Below, one piece after another: positions 1 to 8,669 of a stretch of DNA of 64,000 bases. Within the stretch, counting starts at the first letter, position 1. Each line of letters begins with the position of its first letter. The DNA lies in NCBI RefSeq assembly GCF_013177455.1, contig NZ_CP053660.1, positions 2,170,001-2,234,000 of the forward strand. The letters are read 5' to 3'. The position numbers and the translations under genes were made by a program. Origin of the DNA: Nocardioides marmotae (GTDB taxonomy: Bacteria > Actinomycetota > Actinomycetes > Propionibacteriales > Nocardioidaceae). The notes beneath the pieces were generated by a model. That model was not told the origin of the DNA. It was given only the letters and a program-made list of their open reading frames with translations, and searched no databases.

Positions 1-497
1 CCCGCCTGGGGCAGGAAGTCTCCGCGGTTCATCGGCACAGCGTCCGTGCCGCCACCGCTCGGGCCGTCGCCGCCGACGCAGGTCCACACCCCCGAGCCCT
101 CGACGACGAAGCGGAAGGCGTGCTGGGAGTGGCGGTGCTCCGGCGCGCTCTCGCCCGGCATCAGGTACTGGATCGCCGCCCACAGCGTGGGGGTGGCGAA
201 CGGGCGGCCGCCCAGCGAGGGGTTCGCCAGCGCGATGGCGCGGCGCTCCCCACCCCGGCCGACCGGCACGAGGTGCCCGGCCCGGTCTGCGAGCGTGCGC
301 AGGTTCTCCCACCGCCACAGGTGCGTGCTCGCCTTGCTGCTCGGGTGGGCCGGCATGAGGTCGCCGATCTCGGTCCAGAGCGGGACCAGCAGCTCCTCCT
401 CGAAGCCGCGGTAGAGCTCCTCGAGGGCGGGGGTCACGTCCGGCTGGTCGGGTGCCGCGACGGCCGTCAGGCGCACCGGGGTGTCGAAGGCGGTCAT
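1..497 (-). CDS. gentisate 1,2-dioxygenase-like cupin (partial, 3' end beyond window)
   Basis: N-terminal part (about 165 residues) of a bicupin ring-cleavage dioxygenase. The reading frame starts at ATG 497-495 and runs off the left edge. It reads MTAFDTPVRLTAV, then a LWRWENLR segment, then LWAAIQYLMPGE, APEHRHSQHAFRFVVEG and VPMNRGDFL. These match the first cupin of gentisate 1,2-dioxygenases, where the HRHSQ histidines bind Fe(II). The family opens gentisate to maleylpyruvate in the cytoplasm; the related 1-hydroxy-2-naphthoate dioxygenases share the fold and cannot be excluded. It diverges from an IclR regulator across a 78-base gap with inverted repeats, so it is probably controlled by that regulator. 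It would fit as the lower-pathway enzyme of the aromatic cluster that follows. Confidence 0.85.
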   Translation of the reverse strand, partial: MTAFDTPVRLTAVAAPDQPDVTPALEELYRGFEEELLVPLWTEIGDLMPAHPSSKASTHLWRWENLRTLADRAGHLVPVGRGGERRAIALANPSLGGRPFATPTLWAAIQYLMPGESAPEHRHSQHAFRFVVEGSGVWTCVGGDGPSGGGTDAVPMNRGDFLPQA

Positions 498-527
498 GTG
501 CCCTAGAGTGAGCCCGATCACAGGCCC

Positions 528-549
528 CAGAACAGTCGATTCTGTTCTG
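528..549. promoter_or_regulatory. inverted repeat, probable IclR operator
   Basis: Perfect 8-base arms CAGAACAG (528-535) and CTGTTCTG (542-549) around a 6-base spacer. A second, overlapping repeat, TGTTC (543-547) and GAACA (552-556), lies just downstream. Both sit between the divergent starts of the dioxygenase gene (497) and the IclR gene (576), where an autoregulating IclR protein would bind. The repeat is seen directly; the binding partner is inferred. Confidence 0.6.
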
Positions 550-575
550 AGGAACAGGGTCCGGGAGGGCGGGGG

Positions 576-1328
576 ATGAAGACAGCGCCGACGTACGCCG
601 TCGCGAGCGTCGACCACGCCCTGCGGTTGGCCACCATGCTCCAGCTCGAGGGCACGCTCTCCGTCGCGCAGGCCGCCGAGCGCCTCGGGGTCGCGCGCTC
701 GACCGCCCACCGGCTGTTGCAGATGCTGGTCTACCGCGACTTCGCCGTGCAGGACGACGCTCGGATCTACCACGCCGGACCGGTGCTCCAGCTCGCCACG
801 CACTCCCGGTCGCAGACCTCCCGGCTCCGGTCCGCAGCGATGCCGCACCTGGATCGCGTCGTCGAGGTCGTGGGGGAGTCGGCCAACCTCACCATCCGGA
901 CCGGCACGACCGCGCGCTTCATCGCTTCGGTCGAGTGCAGCCAGACGCTGCGGGTCGGTTCCCGCGAGGGGATGGTGTTCCCGGCCCACCGCAGCACCGG
1001 TGGGCTCCTCCTGCTGGCCGAGCTGCCCGACGAGGAGCTCAGCGTGATCTACGCGGAGCCGGTCGACGATGACGGAGATCCGCCCGAGCTGGCGGCGCTG
1101 CGCAAGGAGCTCGCGGTGATCCGCGCCCAGGGCTTCGTGGTCAACCAGGGACGCTCGGAGCGTGGCGTGGTGGCGGTGGGCGTCCCCGTGCGCGACGAGG
1201 ACGGCAACGCCCTGGCGGGCCTGTCGATCTCGATGCCCGAGGTTCGCTACGAGAAGGGCCGCCTGCCGCGCCTGGTCGCGACCCTGAACAGGACCGCCGG
1301 CGCGATCGAGGCCTCGCTCACCGCCTAG
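576..1328 (+). CDS. IclR family transcriptional regulator
   Basis: A 250-residue one-component regulator. Residues about 10-70 form a winged HTH (LSVAQAAERLGVARSTAHRL). Residues about 85-250 are the IclR effector domain, including GLLLLAELPDEEL and the family-typical NQGRSERGVVAVGVPV. IclR proteins bind small aromatic or organic acids and commonly control aromatic-acid genes. The ATG follows a purine-rich GGAGGGCGGGGG. It is divergent from the gentisate-dioxygenase-like gene and probably controls that gene and itself; effector unknown. Confidence 0.93.
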   Translation: MKTAPTYAVASVDHALRLATMLQLEGTLSVAQAAERLGVARSTAHRLLQMLVYRDFAVQDDARIYHAGPVLQLATHSRSQTSRLRSAAMPHLDRVVEVVGESANLTIRTGTTARFIASVECSQTLRVGSREGMVFPAHRSTGGLLLLAELPDEELSVIYAEPVDDDGDPPELAALRKELAVIRAQGFVVNQGRSERGVVAVGVPVRDEDGNALAGLSISMPEVRYEKGRLPRLVATLNRTAGAIEASLTA

Positions 1329-1335
1329 CGAGCCG

Positions 1336-2574
1336 CTAGACCTGACGCGAGGAGGTCCGTGGCCCGTCGAAGGGCGAGCTGCGCAGCGGGCGCAGGTCGA
1401 GGTCCTCGACCGGCTGCGCTCCCGAGCGGATGCCGCGCGCAGCACGGGGCTGGGCATCGATCCGCTCGAGCGCGCCCGCGAAGGCGACCAGGTCGTCCAG
1501 GTCGCGGGCAGGCAGCATCGCGTCGACGAGGGGCCGGGCGAGGAGCAGGCCGGGAGAGGGCGCGTACGACGGCAGGGGGTTGAGCCACACCAGTCGTCGG
1601 CACTGTCGCGACAGCCGCCGCAGCGCGGCGGCGAGCTCGGTGGGCCGACCTTGGTCGAGGCCGTCGGAGCAGATCACCACGGTCCCGCCGCGGGCCACGC
1701 CGCGTCGGCCGTGGTCGTGCACGAACGCGTCCAACGAGGCGCCGATCCGGGTGCCACCCTCGAAGTCCACGACGGCCGCCGCCGCCCGGGTCAGGGCGTC
1801 GTCGATCCGCCGCTGGCGCAGGTCGACGGTGACCCGGGTCAGGGTGGTCCCGAAGCAGAACACCTCGGTGCGGCGGTCCACCTGCGAGGTCGAGTGCGCG
1901 AACTGCAGCAGGGCCCGCGACGAGGCCACCATCGACCCCGAGACGTCGAGGATCAGCACCAGCGGACGCCGGCGCAGCCGGGGTGCCGCCCACAGCTGAC
2001 GGCGGGGCTCACCCTGGGTGCGCAGTGTCTCGCGGACCGTACGGCGCAGGTCGTGGAGCCGACCCCGACGGGCGGCTCGCAAACGACGGCTGGAGCGCTG
2101 CGGCCGGCGCAACCGCAGCGAACGCATGACCCGCCGCAGGTCGTCGAGCTCGGCCGGGGTGCAGGCGGTGAACGGCTTGGCATGCAGCCCCTCCGCGTCC
2201 GAGCCGAGCGTCCCCGCAGCGCCCGACCCGTCGACCGCACCCTCGAGGGTCTCGGTCGCCGGGAGGGCGTCGAAGTCCGGCAGGTTGAACGTCACCCGGC
2301 CGTCCTCGGCAGCCGCGCTCTCGCCGTTCGCGTCCGCGCCCGCAGCGGCCGGCGCGAGCCAGTGGTCGAGGAAGACCCGGTGGTAGACCGCGATCTCGTC
2401 GCGGTGCCCGACGAGGGTGGTGCGACCGGCCCAGTAGAGGTCCCCGGCGTCGTTGGGGTCGAGCTCGGCGACGGCTGCGGTGAACGTGAGCAGCTCGCTG
2501 GTCCCGACCGCGAGGCCGGCCCCGCGCAGCGCCGCGCCGAAGCCGACGATGCGGGCGAGGAACGGGCTCTCCAC
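1336..2574 (-). CDS. VWA-domain protein (CoxE-like)
   Basis: A 412-residue protein with an N-terminal helical region (FLARIVGFGAALRGAGLAVG) and a C-terminal von Willebrand A domain. The MIDAS motif DVSGS appears in LVLILDVSGSMVASS, and a later VVICSDG segment supports the fold. CoxE-like VWA proteins work with MoxR AAA+ ATPases to mature or activate other enzymes. The GTG at 2574 is chosen because it lies 4 bases after the moxR stop; a longer in-frame version would only read through moxR in another frame. Third gene of tetR-moxR-vwa. The client protein is unknown; no molybdenum hydroxylase is present in the window. Confidence 0.85.
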   Translation of the reverse strand: MESPFLARIVGFGAALRGAGLAVGTSELLTFTAAVAELDPNDAGDLYWAGRTTLVGHRDEIAVYHRVFLDHWLAPAAAGADANGESAAAEDGRVTFNLPDFDALPATETLEGAVDGSGAAGTLGSDAEGLHAKPFTACTPAELDDLRRVMRSLRLRRPQRSSRRLRAARRGRLHDLRRTVRETLRTQGEPRRQLWAAPRLRRRPLVLILDVSGSMVASSRALLQFAHSTSQVDRRTEVFCFGTTLTRVTVDLRQRRIDDALTRAAAAVVDFEGGTRIGASLDAFVHDHGRRGVARGGTVVICSDGLDQGRPTELAAALRRLSRQCRRLVWLNPLPSYAPSPGLLLARPLVDAMLPARDLDDLVAFAGALERIDAQPRAARGIRSGAQPVEDLDLRPLRSSPFDGPRTSSRQV

Positions 2575-2578
2575 GCGG

Positions 2579-3454
2579 CTATCCGGCGACGGCCGCGCCG
2601 ACGACGTCGGGCAGCCGGCCCTGGACCAGCTCGAGGTCGTCGCGGTCCTTGATGACGGTGCCGAGGGTGTCGGCTGCGGTCTCGGCGTCGAGGTCACCGG
2701 CCCCCAGGACGTCCAAGCCCCGCGCCCAGTCGATCGTCTCGGCGACGCCGGGCGGCTTGGCCAGGTCGAGCTCGCGCAGGCGGGTGACGGCGGCGACGAC
2801 CTTGGTCGCCAGCTGCCGGCTCGCCCGGGGAACCCGCTCGAGGACGACCTCGATCTCGCGCTCGGGGCTGGGGTAGCCGACCCAGTGGTAGAGGCAGCGG
2901 CGCTTCAGGGCGTCGTGCAGGTCGCGGGTCCGGTTGGAGGTCAGGATGACCAGCGGCGGACGCTTCGCGGCGATCGTGCCGATCTCGGGGATGGTGATGG
3001 CGAAGTCGGAGAGAAGCTCGAGCAGGAACGCCTCGAACTCGTCGTCGGCGCGGTCGACCTCGTCGATCAGCAGCACGGCCCGATCACCGGCGCGGACGGC
3101 CTTCAGCAGCGGCCGTTCCACGAGGAAGCGCGGCCCGTAGAGGGACTCGACCGCCTCGTCGCCGGCCAGGTCGGCCTCGGACAGGGCACGGATCTGCAGC
3201 ATCTGGCGGGCGTAGTCCCACTCGTACAGCGCCTGGTGGGTGTCGATGCCCTCGTAGCACTGCAGGCGGATGAGGTCACGGCCCAGGACGGTGGCCAGCG
3301 TCTTGGCGACCTCGGTCTTGCCGACACCGACCTCACCCTCCAGCAGCACCGGTCGGTCCAGCGCCAGGCCCAGGTGGAGGGCGGTGGAGAGTCCCCGGTC
3401 GGCCAGGTAACCGCTCCCGCGGAGCGCGGCGGTGAGGTCAGCGACGGATCGCAC
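2579..3454 (-). CDS. MoxR-family AAA+ ATPase
   Basis: A 291-residue AAA+ protein. Walker A is GEVGVGKTE (about residues 40-48), Walker B is AVLLIDEVDRAD, and the sensor region is ILTSNRTRDLHDALKRRC. Length and motifs match the MoxR/CoxD branch, which remodels client proteins together with VWA partners such as the downstream gene. Its start overlaps the 3' end of the upstream tetR by 17 bases, suggesting translational coupling. Role in aromatic metabolism is inferred from position only. Confidence 0.92.
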   Translation of the reverse strand: MRSVADLTAALRGSGYLADRGLSTALHLGLALDRPVLLEGEVGVGKTEVAKTLATVLGRDLIRLQCYEGIDTHQALYEWDYARQMLQIRALSEADLAGDEAVESLYGPRFLVERPLLKAVRAGDRAVLLIDEVDRADDEFEAFLLELLSDFAITIPEIGTIAAKRPPLVILTSNRTRDLHDALKRRCLYHWVGYPSPEREIEVVLERVPRASRQLATKVVAAVTRLRELDLAKPPGVAETIDWARGLDVLGAGDLDAETAADTLGTVIKDRDDLELVQGRLPDVVGAAVAG

Positions 3455-4139
3455 CGGTCGCTCCTCCCGTCTGCTCGCCCACCGGCTGGAGGCGCGCGGC
3501 GAACGACTCGCCCATCGCCGCCGCCGCCTCGGCGAGGTCGGCCATGTCTTCTGTCATGGTGCGCCGCGGATCGGCCTGGCCGTCGAGGAAGGCGCCGTCG
3601 ATCCCCGACAGGACCAGGCGCTCGAGGCGGTCGGCGATCGCCTGTGCCTGGTCCGGATAGGCCAGGGAGAACGACGCTCGGATCATCTCGTTCACGTGCC
3701 GCATGCCGTCGGTGCGCACCTTCGCGATGGCGGTGGCCACCTCCGCGGAGGTGGCGTCCTCGTCCTCGCTGAGGATGAGGAACATGTGCAGCCGCAGGAA
3801 CTCCTGGCGGGCCGTCAGGACGGACGCGGCATGCTCGAGGAACCACTGCAGGCGCTCACCCGGGGGCCCGTCGGGAGGCGTCTGGGCCCGCGCTTCGTCG
3901 AGGTCGGCGAAGAAGTCGTCGAGGCCCCGCTCCATCACCGCGGAGAGCAGCCCGGCCTTGGTCCGGAAGTGGTGGAGGATGACGCTCTTGGCGAGCCCGA
4001 TCTCCGCGCTCATCGCGGACAGCGACGTGGCGGCGTACCCGCGCTGACCCATCACGCGCGCGGCCGTGTCCAGGATCTCCTCCCGCGACTGCCGTCCGCG
4101 CCGGTTGCTGACTCTCTGCGTCTCCACCCGCGGAAGCAT
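3438..4139 (-). CDS. TetR family regulator
   Basis: A 233-residue TetR protein. The N-terminal HTH spans about residues 15-60 (REEILDTAARVMGQRGYAAT, then LSAMSAEIGLAKSVILHHF); the rest is a helical ligand-binding domain. ATG 4139 is preferred over upstream in-frame codons because the protein then begins a few residues before the HTH, as usual. The gene diverges from the MhpA-type monooxygenase gene. A 7-base-arm inverted repeat at 4283-4298 lies between them, so it may repress both its own operon and the catabolic operon. Ligand unknown. Confidence 0.92.
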   Translation of the reverse strand: MLPRVETQRVSNRRGRQSREEILDTAARVMGQRGYAATSLSAMSAEIGLAKSVILHHFRTKAGLLSAVMERGLDDFFADLDEARAQTPPDGPPGERLQWFLEHAASVLTARQEFLRLHMFLILSEDEDATSAEVATAIAKVRTDGMRHVNEMIRASFSLAYPDQAQAIADRLERLVLSGIDGAFLDGQADPRRTMTEDMADLAEAAAAMGESFAARLQPVGEQTGGATGAIRR

Positions 4140-4282
4140 AGGGCGCCGGCTGTGACGTACGTCCCCCTCGCGCCGCGCGTGCGTACGCACCTGCACGGGC
4201 CGGTCGCAAGCCCATTCTTCACAGCGGAATCTTGCCCGAACCGATTGACGCGACCCCTCCGTGCTGTGACGCTCCTCACTTA

Positions 4283-4298
4283 TCGACCGACCGGTCGA
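4283..4298. promoter_or_regulatory. inverted repeat, probable TetR operator
   Basis: TCGACCG (4283-4289) and CGGTCGA (4292-4298) are perfect 7-base arms around AC. The site lies 18 bases before the monooxygenase ATG at 4316 and between divergent promoters, a typical place for TetR control. The repeat is seen; the link to the adjacent TetR is inferred. Confidence 0.6.
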
Positions 4299-4315
4299 AC
4301 ACTGAGGAGTCATTC

Positions 4316-5869
4316 ATGTCTGAACACTTCGACGCCGACGTCGCGATCGTCGGCTACGGACCGACCGGCCTCGCGGGCGCCCTCACCCTCGCCGCCAAGG
4401 GCGCGAGCGTCATCGCCTTCGAGCGCGACCACGACATCTACGCCCGCGCGCGCGCCGTGACCATCAATGACTGGACCATGCGGATCTTCCAGGAGCTCGG
4501 GGTCGACGAGCGCGTCGAGAAGGTCATCGAGCCGGAGAACAAGCTGCGCTGGGTGACCTACGACGGTCACGAGATCATGCGCACCGAGCACGCGCAGTCG
4601 GAGCTGGGGACCCGCAACACCAAGCCGCGCTTCTTCAACATCTACCAGCCGAGGATGGAAGCCGAGCTGCGGCGCTGTGCCGAGGAGTACGACGCGCTCG
4701 AGGTGAGGCTCGGCGTCGAGGTCATCGGTCTCGAGCAGGACGACGCCGGCGTCACGCTCACGGCCCGCGATCGCGAGACAGGCGCGGAGACGACCACCCG
4801 CGTCCGCTACGTGATCGCTGCCGACGGCGGCTCCTCGCCGACCCGGAAGGCGCTCGGCATCGCGATGCTGGGCGACACGGCCCCGACGCAGTGGATCGTC
4901 ATCGACTGCAGGGCCAAGCGGTTCTGGCCGGACTCGGACTGCCCCACCTTCTGGACCGACGCCGAGCACCCGGTCGTCGACATCTCGCTGGCCGGCGGCC
5001 ACCACCGCTGGGAGATCGCCCTGCGCGACGGCGAGTCCGAGGCCGACTACCCGACCGCAGCCGAGGTCTGGCCGCTGCTGCACGCCGTGGGCAAGTCGGA
5101 GGAGGACGTCGAGATCGACCAGTACGCCTTCTACCGTCACCACGTCCGCGCCGCGGAGAGCTGGCGCGAGGGCCGGGTCTTCCTGGCCGGCGACGCCGCC
5201 CACCTGATGCCGCCGTGGGCCGGCGCCGGCATGCAGTCGGGCATCCGTGACGCCCACAACCTCGGCTGGAAGCTCGCGCGGGTCCTCCGCGGCGAGCTGG
5301 GTGAGGAGTGGCTCGACACCTACGAGGCCGAGCGCCGCCCGAACGTCGAGTTCTTCACCAACATCGCCGTCGGCCTCGGCCGCGTGATCACCCAGCAGGC
5401 GACGCCGGAGGAGATCGCGTTGATGGACGCCGTCCCCGAGAACACGGTCACGCCGCACGAGCAGCCCATCTTCGCCCCGCCGGTGCTGCAGGCCGGCTGG
5501 CTGCGTGGTGAGCTCGGCGACGCGAGCATCGTCGGGCGGATGCTTCCCCAGCCGCACGCTGGCGACCACGTCGGAGCGCGCGCCCGCCTCGATGAGCTGA
5601 TCGGGCATGGCTTCGTGCTCCTGGGCGCCGAGGTCGACCCGACCTCGCTGCTCACCCCCGACGAGAAGGCGGCCTGGGACGCGCTCGGCGCCACCTACCG
5701 CACGGTGCGCTCCAAGAAGTCCTACACCGAGGGCGAGAACGACCTGGTCGACCTCGACGACACGTTGCTCCCTTGGTTCGCCCGCTACGGCGTCCAGGCG
5801 GTCGCCGTGCGCCCCGACAAGTTCATCGCCGCATCGGACAAGTCCGGTCTCGCGGCCCCCGCACTCTAG
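4316..5869 (+). CDS. FAD-dependent aromatic hydroxylase (MhpA type)
   Basis: A 517-residue class A flavoprotein monooxygenase. The dinucleotide motif GYGPTG is at residues 13-18, and the second FAD motif GDAAHLMPPWAGAGMQSG is near residue 290, followed by RDAHNLGWKLA. The family uses NAD(P)H and O2 to hydroxylate a phenolic ring; the closest named type is 3-(3-hydroxyphenyl)propanoate hydroxylase. ATG 4316 is chosen because GAGGAG precedes it at good spacing and the motif then lies near the N-terminus. First gene of a forward operon with extradiol dioxygenases and a C-C hydrolase, so its product is probably a catechol. Exact substrate unknown. Confidence 0.85.
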   Translation: MSEHFDADVAIVGYGPTGLAGALTLAAKGASVIAFERDHDIYARARAVTINDWTMRIFQELGVDERVEKVIEPENKLRWVTYDGHEIMRTEHAQSELGTRNTKPRFFNIYQPRMEAELRRCAEEYDALEVRLGVEVIGLEQDDAGVTLTARDRETGAETTTRVRYVIAADGGSSPTRKALGIAMLGDTAPTQWIVIDCRAKRFWPDSDCPTFWTDAEHPVVDISLAGGHHRWEIALRDGESEADYPTAAEVWPLLHAVGKSEEDVEIDQYAFYRHHVRAAESWREGRVFLAGDAAHLMPPWAGAGMQSGIRDAHNLGWKLARVLRGELGEEWLDTYEAERRPNVEFFTNIAVGLGRVITQQATPEEIALMDAVPENTVTPHEQPIFAPPVLQAGWLRGELGDASIVGRMLPQPHAGDHVGARARLDELIGHGFVLLGAEVDPTSLLTPDEKAAWDALGATYRTVRSKKSYTEGENDLVDLDDTLLPWFARYGVQAVAVRPDKFIAASDKSGLAAPAL

Positions 5870-5884
5870 AGAGAAGGAAAGACC

Positions 5885-6826
5885 ATGACTGGAGTCAAGG
5901 AACTCGCCTACGTCGTCTACGAGGTCAGCGACCTCGCGGCGTGGGAGCACTTCGCCGCCGGGCTGCTCGCCATGCAGGTCGGCCACAAGGACGCCGACTC
6001 GATCGGCTTCCGCACCGACCAGAAGGCCTACCGCTGGCTGTGCACCCAGGGTGCCGCGGACGACCTGGTGGCCACCGGCTACGAGGTCGAGAGCAGTGCC
6101 TCGCTCGACAGGATCGTCGAGGCCCTCACGGGAGCCGGCGTCGAGGTGACCGAGGGTGGCGCCGCCCTTGCCGCCGCGCGGAAGGTCGAGCGGATCGTCG
6201 TCACCCAGGACCCCATCGGCAACCGGCTCGAGCTGGTCACGGGCTTCGCCGAGGCCGACACCCCCTTCAGCTCCGAGAAGATGATCGGCGGGTTCGTGAC
6301 CGGCGCCGGCGGCGCGGGTCACCAGGTCCTGGTCGCCAAGGGCGTCAGCCGCGAGGTCTACCTGGCCTTCTACCTCGACCTGCTCGGCTTCCGGATCAGC
6401 GACTTCATCCTCGAGGAGGTCGCGCCCGGCATCGTGATGGACGCGGTCTTCCTGCACTGCAACCCGCGCCACCACACCGTGGCCTTCGGTGACATGCCGC
6501 ACCCGAAGAGCACCCACCACTTCATGATCGAGGTCTCCGACATCCGCGACGTCGGCTCTGCCTACGACCGCTGCATGGACGCCAAGCAGCCCTTCGAGAT
6601 GACGCTCGGCATGCACCCGAACGACCACATGTTCAGCTTCTACGTCCGGACGCCCTCGGGCTTCTCGGTCGAGTACGGCTGGGGTGGGCTGCTCATCGAC
6701 GACGAGACCTGGGAGGTCCAGACCCTCGGCCAGCTCAGTGCGTGGGGACACCGTCCGCCCGAGGTCGTGCACGCACTGCTCGGCGAGGCGCCGTTCACCA
6801 ACATGAGGCCGGAGGGCGTCGCCTGA
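5885..6826 (+). CDS. extradiol ring-cleavage dioxygenase (VOC, BphC/HsaC type)
   Basis: A 313-residue two-domain vicinal-oxygen-chelate protein. The Fe(II) ligands of type I extradiol dioxygenases are visible: His146 (GGAGHQVLVAK), His211 or His212 (STHHFMIEV) and Glu263 (SGFSVEYGWGG). Positions are close to those of 2,3-dihydroxybiphenyl 1,2-dioxygenases. It would meta-cleave the catechol made by the upstream monooxygenase to a 2-hydroxy-6-oxo-dienoate. It is 15 bases from the upstream stop, and its TGA overlaps the hydrolase ATG by one base. Confidence 0.88.
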   Translation: MTGVKELAYVVYEVSDLAAWEHFAAGLLAMQVGHKDADSIGFRTDQKAYRWLCTQGAADDLVATGYEVESSASLDRIVEALTGAGVEVTEGGAALAAARKVERIVVTQDPIGNRLELVTGFAEADTPFSSEKMIGGFVTGAGGAGHQVLVAKGVSREVYLAFYLDLLGFRISDFILEEVAPGIVMDAVFLHCNPRHHTVAFGDMPHPKSTHHFMIEVSDIRDVGSAYDRCMDAKQPFEMTLGMHPNDHMFSFYVRTPSGFSVEYGWGGLLIDDETWEVQTLGQLSAWGHRPPEVVHALLGEAPFTNMRPEGVA

Positions 6827-7677
6827 TGGGTCTCACCGAGACCGATGTCGTCAAGGACGTCCAGACCCCGTCGTTCATGATCCACTACAACGAGGCCGGC
6901 CCGGCCGACGGCCACCCGGTCATCCTGATCCACGGCGGCGGCCCCGGCGCCACGGGGTGGAGCAACTACAACCCCAACATCGAGCCGATCGCCGCGCCCG
7001 GCCTGCGGGTCATCGCCCCGGATCTCCCCGGCTGGGGCGACTCGTCGGCCGTCGACTGGGCCACCTACGACCAGGTCGATGCCGTGATCGAGCTGCTGGA
7101 CGCCCTCGGGATCGAGAGGGCCGCCTTCGTCGGCAACTCCATGGGTGGTCACACCTCGCTGCGACTGGCGATCGAGCACCCGGACCGGGTCTCGCACCTG
7201 ATCACGATGGGCGCGCCGGTCCAGATGAAGCCGATCCTCTTCGGCGCCGCCGACGGTCCGCCGGAGGGTCTGAAGGTGATGGGCCAGACCTGGCGCGACT
7301 ACGGCCCGGAGCAGATGAAGCGGCTCGTCGAGATCATGGTCTACGACAAGGCTCGCTTCGCCACCCCGGAGCTGTGCGAGCAGCGCTCCGCTGCGATCGC
7401 CAGGCGACCCGAGCACGTCGCCAACGTCGTGGCGCACGCTCCGCGCGCACCGATCACCAGGTGGCTCGACACGAGCCGGCTCTCGGAGATCAAGGCGCCC
7501 ACGCTGATCATCCAAGGGCGCGACGACCGTTGCGTGAGCGCGGAGACGGCCGTCTTCCTCGGGGTCAACATCCCCGACAGCCGTGCTCACATCATCAGCC
7601 GTTGCGGCCACTGGGCGCAGCTCGAGCACGCCGACGAGTTCAACCGCCTCGTCGTGGACTTCGTCCAGCACCACTGA
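6826..7677 (+). CDS. meta-cleavage product hydrolase (alpha/beta fold, MhpC/BphD type)
   Basis: A 283-residue C-C bond hydrolase. The oxyanion motif HGGGPGA is near residue 32. The nucleophile elbow GNSMGG carries Ser105, the acid is Asp233 or Asp234 (GRDDRCV), and the base is His262 (CGHWAQLEH). Such enzymes hydrolyse the 2-hydroxy-6-oxo-dienoate from extradiol cleavage into a 2-hydroxydienoate and a carboxylic acid. ATG 6826 overlaps the dioxygenase stop (TGATG), showing coupling. No hydratase, aldolase or acetaldehyde dehydrogenase of the classic mhpDEF type follows, so the dienoate must be handled elsewhere. Confidence 0.9.
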   Translation: MGLTETDVVKDVQTPSFMIHYNEAGPADGHPVILIHGGGPGATGWSNYNPNIEPIAAPGLRVIAPDLPGWGDSSAVDWATYDQVDAVIELLDALGIERAAFVGNSMGGHTSLRLAIEHPDRVSHLITMGAPVQMKPILFGAADGPPEGLKVMGQTWRDYGPEQMKRLVEIMVYDKARFATPELCEQRSAAIARRPEHVANVVAHAPRAPITRWLDTSRLSEIKAPTLIIQGRDDRCVSAETAVFLGVNIPDSRAHIISRCGHWAQLEHADEFNRLVVDFVQHH

Positions 7678-7772
7678 GGCCGATCGCGGCCCCGGGCCCT
7701 GACGGGCCGTCCCCGGTCCCGGCCCGGGCCGCGTATGCCGCTGCTTCTCACCGCCCATCCCGGAGGTCTCCG

Positions 7773-8654
7773 ATGATCCACGTGCAAACCCTCAGCAACA
7801 TCGCCCTGGCGGTCCCCGACCTCGACGAGGCCGTGGACTTCTACCGCGACCGCTGGGGCCTGGCCGCCGTCCAGGGCGACGGCGACGGCGGGCACCACTA
7901 CTTCCGGACCCTGTTCTCGGCCCACCACGGGCTCTCCCTGGAGCAGGCCGCCGAGGGCGCCACCCGTGGGGAGATGGTGCACGTCTCCTTCGACGTCGCC
8001 ACCCGCTCGGACGTCGACAGCGTCGTCGAGCAGGCGCTCGCCGCCGGCGGCACGCTCGAGCGGGACCCGGGCGATGCCATCGGCCCCGGCCACGAGGCGA
8101 GCGCGGCCGTGCGCGACCCGGACGGGAACCTCGTCCAGATCCTCTACGGCGCCGCCGTCACCGAGGAGGGCCACCGGGCCCGCATCGTCGCACCACGCAA
8201 GCTCGGCCACGTCGTGCTCAACACTCCGCAGCGCGACGCGATGGAGCGCTTCTACGCCCACGTCGGCCTCCGGGTCAGCGATCGCACCGCGCGCGGCATG
8301 TCCTTCCTGCGTTGCAACCGCGACCACCACAGCCTCGCCCTGTGCGACTCCGAGCGCACGGGCGTGCAGCACATCGCCTTCGACGTGGTCGAGATGGACA
8401 ACGTCATGACCGCCCTCGGCGCACTCACTCGCGAGGGGACCGAGTGCGTCTGGGGCCCGGGCCGCCACGGGCCCGGCCACAACATCTTCACCTACTACGC
8501 CGACCCGGCCGGCGTGTTCGTCGAGTACTACGCCGAGCTCGAACAGGTCGACGAGGAGATCGGCGACACCCTCGAGGCCCGCTTCTGGGGCGAGGAGTGG
8601 AAGGGCGACACCTGGGGCTATGCCGGGCCCCCGCCGAAGAACTTCACCCAGTAG
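7773..8654 (+). CDS. second extradiol (VOC) dioxygenase
   Basis: A 293-residue two-domain VOC protein, clearly different in sequence from the dioxygenase at 5885. The N-terminal module begins LSNIALAVPDLDEAVDFYRD. The C-terminal module holds His146 (KLGHVVLNT), His200 (VQHIAFDVV) and Glu251 (GVFVEYYAELE), the expected iron ligands. ATG 7773 follows CGGAGG. A 95-base GC-rich gap separates it from the hydrolase gene, so it may be expressed somewhat independently. Being next to a hydratase-aldolase and an aldehyde dehydrogenase, it may cleave a bicyclic or side-chain-bearing catechol. Confidence 0.85.
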   Translation: MIHVQTLSNIALAVPDLDEAVDFYRDRWGLAAVQGDGDGGHHYFRTLFSAHHGLSLEQAAEGATRGEMVHVSFDVATRSDVDSVVEQALAAGGTLERDPGDAIGPGHEASAAVRDPDGNLVQILYGAAVTEEGHRARIVAPRKLGHVVLNTPQRDAMERFYAHVGLRVSDRTARGMSFLRCNRDHHSLALCDSERTGVQHIAFDVVEMDNVMTALGALTREGTECVWGPGRHGPGHNIFTYYADPAGVFVEYYAELEQVDEEIGDTLEARFWGEEWKGDTWGYAGPPPKNFTQ

Positions 8655-8669
8655 CGACAAGGAGCACTG

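Noticed and set aside
2575..2697. Longer N-terminus for the VWA protein
   Set aside because: The extra 41 codons read the moxR coding region in another frame and are low-complexity Ser/Arg/Pro; GTG 2574 just after the moxR stop is a better start.
4310..6772. 820-codon open frame on the minus strand
   Set aside because: Antisense to the monooxygenase and dioxygenase genes, which have clear motifs and binding sites. Composition is the Arg/Gly/Val/Asp/Leu-rich pattern of a GC-rich shadow frame.
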